A program made the translations under genes and the position numbers. A model generated the notes under the pieces. That model was not told where the DNA came from. It did no database searches and was given only the letters and a program-made list of their open reading frames with translations. From contig CALAMB010000315.1 in NCBI GenBank assembly GCA_937925645.1, forward strand, positions 1 through 6,179: a DNA stretch of 6,179 nt, written 5' to 3'. This document shows positions 1 to 5,796 of this stretch, one piece after another. The stretch is from an uncultured Acidobacteriota bacterium (GTDB taxonomy: Bacteria > Acidobacteriota > JAAYUB01). Position 1 is the first letter of the stretch. Every line of letters starts with the position of its first letter.

Positions 1-581
1 GCGGCGGGGCGGGGCAGGTCGCGCGCCAGCGAGTAGGAGCCGGCGTAGGCGAACACCGTCCGGAGGTATCGTTGGAACGAGGCGTAGGAGGCGTCCGGCG
101 CGGCGGACGCGATCCAGTTCACCCGGTTGCCGGACACCCGGGGCCGTTCCCCCGTCCGCCACCGCCGCCAGGCCGCCTCGTGGCCGCTGGTGAAGCGGAA
201 CGCGACGGCGTCGGCCCGTCCGGTGGCATAGAGGTGCTCCGCCCGCAACCGGATGGCGGCGTCGGCGCACTGGAGCAGGTCGCGGCGCCCGATGTCCAGG
301 TCCACCACCGCGCAGTGGCCGTCCTGGACCGGCACGGGCGTGCCGTCCCAGTAGCGCACCGGCGGCCGGCCCGGCTTCAGGGGGAGGCGCTGCAACCATC
401 GGGCGAACGTCCCGGCGGCCGGGTCGTCCCGCTGGTAACCGAATGGCGGCGGAATGCGCTGCCGCAGGGCGTGCGCCTCCCGGTCATCGGGAAGCCAACG
501 GTACGCCCGGCCCCCGGCGGGCGGCTGGGCGGCGGCCCACAGGCTGAGCGCGGCCGCACCGATCACGATCCATGAGCGCAT
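1..581 (-). CDS. DUF4846-family secreted protein, 3' end cut by window edge
   Basis: The reverse strand reads 193 codons from ATG at 581 to the window edge without a stop. The N-terminus (MRSWIVIGAAALSLWAAAQ) is a short signal peptide, probably cleaved near A18/Q19, so export is expected. The body matches what I recall of DUF4846: 'WLQRLPLKPG' near 62-71, 'QDGHCAVVDLDIG' at 86-98, 'RDLLQCADAAIRLRAEHLY' at 100-118, 'FRFTSGHEAAWRRW' at 128-141, 'VSGNRVNW' at 149-156 and 'VFAYAGSYSL' at 176-185. Family members run to roughly 250-300 residues, so the C-terminal third is probably missing. The biochemical role of the family is unknown and nothing here reveals it. The start is supported by a GGGAG Shine-Dalgarno sequence at 587-591, by the signal peptide beginning at once, and by GC-rich third positions. 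It is transcribed divergently from the histidine kinase gene. Family assignment is from recognised motifs, not a search. Confidence 0.85.
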   Translation of the reverse strand, partial: MRSWIVIGAAALSLWAAAQPPAGGRAYRWLPDDREAHALRQRIPPPFGYQRDDPAAGTFARWLQRLPLKPGRPPVRYWDGTPVPVQDGHCAVVDLDIGRRDLLQCADAAIRLRAEHLYATGRADAVAFRFTSGHEAAWRRWRTGERPRVSGNRVNWIASAAPDASYASFQRYLRTVFAYAGSYSLARDLPRPA

Positions 582-616
582 AGGTTCTCCCGCCGAATGG
601 GCGTCACGGCCGGTTC

Positions 617-646
617 ATTGTAGGCGGGATGCACGCCACAAGGCAA
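617..646 (-). promoter_or_regulatory. candidate sigma-70-type promoter for the DUF4846 gene
   Basis: On the minus strand TTGCCT (641-646; four of six matches to TTGACA) is followed after 18 bases by TACAAT (617-622; five of six matches to TATAAT). A transcript starting about 7 bases further on would have a leader of roughly 30 bases that contains the GGGAG ribosome-binding site. The spacing and placement are good, but this is a motif match only, and consensus use in this lineage is assumed. Confidence 0.35.
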
Positions 647-802
647 GGTGAAGCGGCGGCATCGGCGGCTGATGCTCCCGGAGAGGGCGCGCAACAAAAA
701 CCGCTGCGGGCTCGTAGATACGGGCAATCCAACCGGGCCGCACCTGGACAACGGGGCCGTCGGGAAGACGCGGCGCCATCCAGGCCGGCAGGGCAGGCGA
801 CG

Positions 803-1945
803 GTGAACGATCAGGCGTGGCGGCACATGGGCCGGTGGCTGTTGGTGATTCTGGGATTGACACTGATCCCGGCCCTGTACACCGTGCTCACCGCCGGCGG
901 CGGGCTGGCCAGCCACTTGACGCACCGGCAGATCTTCGTCACGGCCTGCCTGAACTGGTATGCGTTGGGCGTGATGATCCCGCCGGTCCTCTGGATGATC
1001 CGCCGGCTCCCCATCCGGCGCCGCACGTGGCCCCTGGCTCTGCTCGCCCTCCTCCTGGCGGGCGTCGTGGCCATGGTGGCCAAGGAGTCGGTGTTCCTCG
1101 GCCTCGACCGCCTGGCGGGCGAGGCGCTCGGCGCCGCCTACTCCGCGACGGCGCGCTGGTACGCGTACGAGATCACGCCGCTGCCGCCGTTCTGGAAGCA
1201 ACTGGAACTCAACGTCACGGGCAAGGCCTACGGATGGGTGCTGGAGTTCCTTCTGGTGCTGGGTCTGGGATACGCCTGGACGCACTACCAGTTGTCCCGC
1301 GATCGGGAACGCCAGGCCGTCCGCCTGGAAGCCAGTCTGAGCGAAGCGCGACTGCAGGCGCTGAAGATGCAACTCCAGCCCCATTTCCTGTACAACACGC
1401 TCAATTCCATCTCCGAGCTCATGCACCACGACATCGACGGGGCCGACCGGATGATCACGCGCCTCAGCGACATGTTGCGCCTCGTCCTGGAGGGCGGCGC
1501 CGACCCGCTGGTCCCGCTCCAGAAGGAGATCGAGCTGCTGGCCGCCTACCTGGACATCCAGAAGATCCGCCTCCAGGACAAGCTGCGGCTGACGCTGGAG
1601 GTGGACCCGGCGGCCCGGACCGTGCTCGTGCCCCACATGATCCTGCAGCCGCTGGTGGAGAATGCCATCCGCCACGGCATCGCCCGCCGCCTGGATCCGG
1701 GCTTGCTGTCGGTGCGGGTGTGGTGCGCGGACGGGTCCCTGCAGGTGGAAATACTCAACGACGGACCGGGCCAGGCGGCGCCTCCCGCCGGCCCGATGGG
1801 CATCGGGCTGAGCAACACCCGCAGCCGGCTGGAACAACTCTATCCGGACCGGTTCGTGTTCCGGTCCGCGCCGGAGGCCGACGGGCGATGGCTGACCAGA
1901 CTGGCCCTGCCGTTGTCACCGCATCTCACCAAAGAGACATCGTGA
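803..1945 (+). CDS. LytS/YehU-type sensor histidine kinase, four membrane helices
   Basis: This is a 380-residue inner-membrane sensor kinase that should autophosphorylate on histidine and pass the phosphate to a response regulator. Hydrophobic segments lie near 12-30, 44-66, 76-99 and 143-161. A loop of about 45 residues between the third and fourth is the only sizeable candidate sensor region; no separate sensory domain is seen. A short helical linker (165-190) leads to the His_kinase (PF06580) H-box 'QPHFLYNTLNSIS' with H194. The GHKL ATPase follows, with N-box 'PLVENAIRHG' (283-292), G1 'NDGPG' (319-323) and G2 'GIGLSNTRSRLEQLYP' (333-348), so all catalytic motifs are present. I chose GTG 803: the frame is open back to ATG 629, but codons 629-802 have rare AGA/AGG/CAA/AAA codons and no domain, while bias becomes strongly GC-ending after 803. 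ATG 827 is the alternative. A weak AGG lies at 795-797. Such kinases are usually followed by a LytTR regulator, which is absent here. Confidence 0.92.
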   Translation: MNDQAWRHMGRWLLVILGLTLIPALYTVLTAGGGLASHLTHRQIFVTACLNWYALGVMIPPVLWMIRRLPIRRRTWPLALLALLLAGVVAMVAKESVFLGLDRLAGEALGAAYSATARWYAYEITPLPPFWKQLELNVTGKAYGWVLEFLLVLGLGYAWTHYQLSRDRERQAVRLEASLSEARLQALKMQLQPHFLYNTLNSISELMHHDIDGADRMITRLSDMLRLVLEGGADPLVPLQKEIELLAAYLDIQKIRLQDKLRLTLEVDPAARTVLVPHMILQPLVENAIRHGIARRLDPGLLSVRVWCADGSLQVEILNDGPGQAAPPAGPMGIGLSNTRSRLEQLYPDRFVFRSAPEADGRWLTRLALPLSPHLTKETS

Positions 1946-1949
1946 CTCA

Positions 1950-1967
1950 GCGCCCGGCTTCGGGCGC
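1950..1967 (+). other. GC-rich stem-loop just after the kinase stop
   Basis: GCGCCCG (1950-1956) pairs perfectly with CGGGCGC (1961-1967) around a four-base GCTT loop, five bases after the kinase stop. No run of T follows (next bases are GGAAACGG), so it is not a classical intrinsic terminator. It could slow 3' degradation of the kinase mRNA or end transcription weakly. Confidence 0.4.
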
Positions 1968-1983
1968 GGAAACGGTCGAATTA

Positions 1984-2001
1984 TCAATATTCTTCAATAT
2001 T
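1984..2001. repeat. TCAATATT direct repeat, 10-base phasing
   Basis: TCAATATT occurs at 1984-1991 and again at 1994-2001, exactly one helical turn apart, followed by GAATAT at 2005-2010, which is the reverse complement of ATATTC at 1987-1992. Helically phased repeats upstream of a gene can be regulator half-sites, but in an AT-rich stretch such matches are cheap. Confidence 0.4.
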
Positions 2002-2056
2002 TTGGAATATATAACCAATAATTTGGATATCAGGATCGTTGAGTGCTCTAAAATCG

Positions 2057-2089
2057 ATTGAATAAATATTTATGATATTATTATTCAAT
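2057..2089. repeat. 9-bp perfect inverted repeat in the AT-rich island
   Basis: ATTGAATAA (2057-2065) and TTATTCAAT (2081-2089) are perfect reverse complements separated by 15 bases, with one more G-U pair possible outside. It could be an operator for a dimeric regulator or a weak RNA stem. It is AT-only apart from one G-C pair, so its stability as RNA would be low. Confidence 0.5.
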
Positions 2090-2410
2090 TACTTATGGAG
2101 ATTTCTGTGATTGGTATGGGATTTGCGGGATGATGGATGAGGATTAAATAACGTGCTCAAGATCAACGATACAACGACCAAAAATAACTTGAACATGGCC
2201 ATTCCACAAATCCATTTCAAATATCCCGGACGGCGTCTCGTTTCGTTGTAAGTCCCGTTCATCCCAACCGCCTTTCATAACCCTTTACAGATCCGAATAA
2301 TGTGGTGTAGGAAGCCGGACTCCGGGTTTCCGAACCGGCGAAATCGGCCGGCAGAGTATCGGGGGAAGACTTGAACCCAAAATTTTGGATCACCCCGCCT
2401 GTCCGACCCC

Positions 2411-2433
2411 GGCGCCGCCCCCCGGCGGGCGCC
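2411..2433 (+). promoter_or_regulatory. strong GC hairpin in the receptor gene leader
   Basis: GGCGCCGCC (2411-2419) pairs with GGCGGGCGCC (2424-2433) around a CCCC loop: nine G-C pairs with one bulged G (2427). It sits about 46 bases upstream of the Shine-Dalgarno sequence, so it would not mask it directly. It may stabilise the 5' end of the mRNA or have no function; high local GC makes such stems likely by chance. Confidence 0.4.
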
Positions 2434-2478
2434 GCCTCCGCCGTTCGCGCGACCGCGACCGCTTCCAATTTAACCTTC

Positions 2479-2485
2479 AAGGAGG
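2479..2485 (+). promoter_or_regulatory. consensus Shine-Dalgarno site deciding the receptor start
   Basis: AAGGAGG lies five bases before ATG 2491. The same frame is open back to a TTG at 2371, but only the ATG has this site and is directly followed by a signal peptide. The full-strength site suggests efficient translation. Confidence 0.88.
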
Positions 2486-2490
2486 TTTTC

Positions 2491-5400
2491 ATGTTTCGCA
2501 CCACCCGACTGCTGGTTCTCGCGTTCCTCGCGGTCTGCCTGACCGTGGGCGTGTTCGCGGACCAGGCCATCGAGGGTGTGGTCAAGGACAACACGGGCGG
2601 GATTATCCCCGGCGTCACCGTGGTCCTGACCAGCACCGACACCGGCCAGACCCGGGAGACCCTCTCCGACGACAGCGGGTATTACGTCTTCAACAACCTG
2701 CGCGTCGGCAACTACGAGGTCAAGGCGGATCTGGAAGGATTCCAGCCGGTCCGCGTCACCGGCATCAAGCTGTCCGTCGGCGAACGGCTCAACTTCCCCC
2801 TGATTTTGAACGTGTCCGAGGTGACCACGGAAGTTGAGGTCCGCGCCGAGGTGGAGCAGGTGGAGACCACCACCTCCCAGCTCGACACCATCATCGACGA
2901 GAAGCGCATTCTGGACCTGCCGCTCAACGGACGCAATCCGTTGAATCTGATCTACCTGACCCCCGGCGTCATCCAGGGGCAGTCCGGCTACGCCTCCGCC
3001 AACGGCGGGCGCGAGCGCGGCAACAACTACCAGATCGACGGCATCGACAACAACTACACCCAGACCGTCGGCTCCACTGTGGACGTGAACGTGGACGCCA
3101 CGTCGGAGTTCCGCGTGGTCACATCCAACCCGTCGGCCGAATACGGCCGCGCCGGCGGCGCGGTCATCGACCTGGTGACCAAGAGCGGCACCAACGAGTT
3201 CCACGGCGCGGCCTTCTACTTCCTGCGCGCCGAGAACCTCGACGCGGCGCTCTGGGAGGAGAACCGCGACGGCCTGGAGAAGGGCGACTACAAGCGCCAC
3301 CAGTACGGCGCCTCCATCGGCGGTCCCATCATCAAGGACAAGCTCTTCTTCTTCTTCAACACCGAGCTGCTGCGCATCCGCCAGATGACGGTGGTCACCG
3401 GCTTCACCCCGTACCAGGCGTTCCGGGACTCGGTCACCAATCCGGACATCGCCCAGATCTTCAACACCTACTACCCGCTGCCCAACAGCGACCAGGAAAC
3501 CGACATCAGCGGCCGCTATGTCTGGTCGCACGCCGAGCCGCAGAACTTCGAACAGTACGTGGCCAAGGTGGACTACAACTTCAACGAGGCCCACGCCTTC
3601 TCCTTCCGCTACGTCCGCAACACCGGCACCGACCCGTACACCACCGCCCCGGGCGGCGGCTATCTGCCCACGTTCCAGAACACCCGGGAGTACTCCGGCA
3701 CGGCCCAGACCTTCGGCGCCGAGTGGACCTACATCGTGAATCCCACCATGGTCAACTCCCTGAAGCTCGGGTACACCCGCGCCGCCAACACCTGGACCCG
3801 CCAGTGGACGGACATCGACCTGAACTTCGGCGGCTACCTCCAGGATCCCACCCGCTACTTCACCGACTTCGGCGGGCCGTGGGGCTATGGGGACGAGAAC
3901 TCGCCCCTCAACACCTACCAGGTCAAGGACATCGTCACCTGGACCCTGGGCACCCACAACATCAAGTTCGGCGCCGACCTGCGCTGGAACCAGAACAACG
4001 GCGGCTCCGGGTTCGGCATGACCCCCACCGCCTTCTTTGATGGCGCGTTCAACGGCGGTGACACCGTCGATAACATGCGCGCCGGCATCGTGGACAACGT
4101 GGACCACGCCGTCTACTCCGATGGCACCGTGTTCTCGCGTGACATCTCCGACTGGCGCGGCTGGCGGCAGAAGGAGTTCGACTTCTTCGTCCAGGACGAC
4201 TGGAAGGTGTTCCCCAACTTCACCGTCAACCTCGGCCTGCGCTACGAGTACAAACCGGCGGCCTATGAGGTGAACAACCTGGCCTCCACCATTCTCAATC
4301 CGTACTCCCAGGGCTACCGCCTCGTGAACCAGGACAACTTCTTTGATCCGGCCAACTGGGCAGGCGGTGAATGGTGGAACCTGGTGGTCTCCCAGTGGGT
4401 GGGCGACGGGACGGATATCATCCTGTGCGGCCCCGACACCGGCAACGACCTGTACGAGGCCGACGCCCACAACTTCGCGCCCCGGATCGGCTTCTCGTGG
4501 GATCCGTTCGGCGACGGCAAGACCGCCATCCGCGGCGGCTACGGCATCAGCTTCGACCGCATGTTCGGCAACCTGCTCACCTGGAACGCCGCCCAGCTGC
4601 CGTTCGGCGTGGAGAACTTCCTCAGCGCCCAGCCCGGCGCCGGCTATGACGGCGTCTATCCCGATAACGTCGGCTTCTACGGCAGCGGCATCCCCATGCC
4701 GGAGGTCACCCTCCACCTCGCTCCCGAATCCTTCTACGAGATGGTGCTCTACAACAACGACCTCAAGACGCCGTACATCCAGACCTGGAACCTGTCGGCC
4801 CAGCGCGAAATCTGGCCCGGCAACATCCTGAACCTGACCTACGCCGGTTCCGCGGGTGTTCACCTGTACGTCCGGAACAACCCGAACCAGATGCCGCATC
4901 CGTCCGAAGCGACCATCCAGGGCATGGTGGACAACGGCCTCGGTTCCACCTCCATCCCGTGGTACGTGCGCTACTACAGCGGCATGAACTCCCAATTCGT
5001 GCGCGTCCACAACATCGACTCCTACGGCCACTCCAATTACCACTCCCTGCAGACCTCCTACAGCCACCGCTTCCAGGACGGCCTCCAGTTCCAGGCCAAC
5101 TACACCTGGTCCGCCGCTTTCGACAACAACTCCGAGTCCGTGTGGTCGCTGGGCAACTCCAGCCCGTTCGCGTCCGACTGGTACAACCTGGACTACGACC
5201 GCGGATACGCCGCCTTCGACGTGCGCCACATCTTCAGCGGCAACTTCATCTACGAACTCCCCTTCGGTCCCGGCAAGTGGCTGGGCGGCACTGCGGAAGG
5301 CTGGCTGGCCGAGCTCATCGGCGGCTGGCAGATCAACGGGATCATCCAGGCCAACAGCGGCTTCCCGCTGGACTACAAGGTCCCGCGCGACACCCTGGGC

Positions 5401-5796
5401 ACCGGCTACACCAACAACCGCGCCCCGTCCCGACCCAATGTGGTCACGTACGAGACGAGCACCGACATCGCCAACAACATCACTGGCCCCACCGCGGCCA
5501 ACTTCTCCTGGGCCGCCAGCGTCATCAACCTGTACAACCCGGTTGGTGATTACTACCGCGGCAAGTTCCGCGGCCCCGGCTTCTGGAACGTCGATTTCTC
5601 CATGTTCAAGGACTTCAAGCTGCCGTGGTTCACCGCGGAGGGTTCCAAGCTGCAGTTCCGGGCCGAGGCGTTCAACCTGTTCAACCACACCAATTTCAAC
5701 AACCCCAATACCAACCTGACCAGCTCGAATCTTGGCAAGAGCTTCACCACGGTGGCCTCCCGCCAGATCCAGTTCGGCATGAAGTTCATCTTCTAG
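2491..5796 (+). CDS. TonB-dependent receptor, Oar-like, with N-terminal carboxypeptidase-regulatory domain
   Basis: This is a 1101-residue outer-membrane protein expected to import an unknown large substrate using energy from TonB-ExbB-ExbD. A signal peptide covers residues 1-23 (cleavage after VFA). Residues about 25-105 form a CarboxypepD_reg-like beta-sandwich ('EGVVKDNTGGIIPGVTVVL', 'SGYYVFNNLRVGNYEV'). The plug follows at about 125-240 ('LDLPLNGRNPLNLIYLTPGV', 'YQIDGIDNN', 'AEYGRAGGAVIDLVTKSGTN'). The rest is a beta-barrel with landmarks 'YGASIGGPIIKDKLFFFF' (near 272-289), 'FFVQDDWKVFPNFTVNLGLR' (565-584), 'FDVRHIFSGNFIYELPFG' (909-926) and 'LQFRAEAFNLFNHTNF' (1054-1069). It ends in phenylalanine, as needed for BAM-dependent insertion. 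The length is typical for the family in Acidobacteriota. No TonB box is obvious. No SusD-like, TonB or enzyme gene is adjacent, so the substrate cannot be guessed. Codon choice is very strongly C-ending (AAC far above AAT), which with the strong ribosome site suggests high expression. It is probably transcribed alone. Confidence 0.95.
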   Translation: MFRTTRLLVLAFLAVCLTVGVFADQAIEGVVKDNTGGIIPGVTVVLTSTDTGQTRETLSDDSGYYVFNNLRVGNYEVKADLEGFQPVRVTGIKLSVGERLNFPLILNVSEVTTEVEVRAEVEQVETTTSQLDTIIDEKRILDLPLNGRNPLNLIYLTPGVIQGQSGYASANGGRERGNNYQIDGIDNNYTQTVGSTVDVNVDATSEFRVVTSNPSAEYGRAGGAVIDLVTKSGTNEFHGAAFYFLRAENLDAALWEENRDGLEKGDYKRHQYGASIGGPIIKDKLFFFFNTELLRIRQMTVVTGFTPYQAFRDSVTNPDIAQIFNTYYPLPNSDQETDISGRYVWSHAEPQNFEQYVAKVDYNFNEAHAFSFRYVRNTGTDPYTTAPGGGYLPTFQNTREYSGTAQTFGAEWTYIVNPTMVNSLKLGYTRAANTWTRQWTDIDLNFGGYLQDPTRYFTDFGGPWGYGDENSPLNTYQVKDIVTWTLGTHNIKFGADLRWNQNNGGSGFGMTPTAFFDGAFNGGDTVDNMRAGIVDNVDHAVYSDGTVFSRDISDWRGWRQKEFDFFVQDDWKVFPNFTVNLGLRYEYKPAAYEVNNLASTILNPYSQGYRLVNQDNFFDPANWAGGEWWNLVVSQWVGDGTDIILCGPDTGNDLYEADAHNFAPRIGFSWDPFGDGKTAIRGGYGISFDRMFGNLLTWNAAQLPFGVENFLSAQPGAGYDGVYPDNVGFYGSGIPMPEVTLHLAPESFYEMVLYNNDLKTPYIQTWNLSAQREIWPGNILNLTYAGSAGVHLYVRNNPNQMPHPSEATIQGMVDNGLGSTSIPWYVRYYSGMNSQFVRVHNIDSYGHSNYHSLQTSYSHRFQDGLQFQANYTWSAAFDNNSESVWSLGNSSPFASDWYNLDYDRGYAAFDVRHIFSGNFIYELPFGPGKWLGGTAEGWLAELIGGWQINGIIQANSGFPLDYKVPRDTLGTGYTNNRAPSRPNVVTYETSTDIANNITGPTAANFSWAASVINLYNPVGDYYRGKFRGPGFWNVDFSMFKDFKLPWFTAEGSKLQFRAEAFNLFNHTNFNNPNTNLTSSNLGKSFTTVASRQIQFGMKFIF

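Larger units (their letters stand above)
1942..2061 (+). other. short coupled reading frame, possible remnant of a lost downstream gene
   Basis: A GTG at 1942-1944 overlaps the kinase stop TGA at 1943-1945 (GTGA) and is preceded by an AGAGA ribosome-binding site at 1933-1937, a typical translational-coupling arrangement. The frame encodes 39 residues. The first dozen codons (VTQRPASGAETV) keep the GC-rich style of the kinase; after about 1978 the sequence becomes AT-rich and reads as an unremarkable hydrophobic/Asn-rich stretch ending in TGA. No receiver-domain motif (the acidic pair near the start of a response regulator) can be seen. It may be the first codons of a deleted or interrupted partner gene, or simply a chance frame. 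Confidence 0.25.
1946..2490. other. 545-base intergenic region with an AT-rich island and GC-rich leader
   Basis: No convincing gene lies between the kinase and the receptor. By hand count 1981-2100 holds 28 G/C in 120 bases (23%), and 2101-2220 is about 39%, after which composition climbs back to the GC-rich norm by roughly 2225. The AT-rich part contains short direct and inverted repeats and several weak promoter-like hexamers, none clearly best. The portion from about 2284 onward probably forms the untranslated leader of the receptor gene: CTTTACA at 2283-2289 could be a -35 element, but its -10 is poor. The leader also holds a perfect 12-base palindrome (CCAAAATTTTGG, 2377-2388) and a strong GC hairpin. 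No known riboswitch or tRNA is recognised. Confidence 0.7.

Noticed and set aside
629..802. N-terminal extension of the kinase from ATG 629
   Set aside because: Codons here include many A/T-ending and rare choices unlike the rest of the gene, the residues are Ala/Arg/Gln/Pro-rich without a domain, and the segment overlaps the likely promoter of the divergent gene.
563..1837. A 424-residue minus-strand frame opposite the kinase
   Set aside because: It overlaps a clear histidine kinase, has Arg/Gln/His-rich composition with no domain, and is another GC-bias shadow. The plus-strand frame at 72-575 is likewise a shadow of the DUF4846 gene.
1981..2310. A specific sigma-70 promoter for the receptor gene
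   Set aside because: Several weak pairs can be drawn in this AT-rich stretch (for example TTTACA 2284-2289 with TAGGAA 2308-2313); none is clearly better than chance, so none is annotated.
2371..2490. Receptor start at TTG 2371
   Set aside because: It would bury the signal peptide 40 residues inside the protein; ATG 2491 has a consensus Shine-Dalgarno site and starts the signal peptide.
2491..2559. Lipoprotein signal on the receptor (Cys16)
   Set aside because: The residues before the cysteine (L-A-V-C) lack the small residue required at -1, and a standard cleavage site after VFA fits better.
2470..5688. A 1072-residue open frame antisense to the receptor gene
   Set aside because: It is a by-product of the receptor's extreme codon bias, which removes TTA, CTA and TCA from the relevant frame. 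The product is Val/Gly/Ala/Asp-rich with no recognisable domain, while the sense frame has a signal peptide, plug and barrel.
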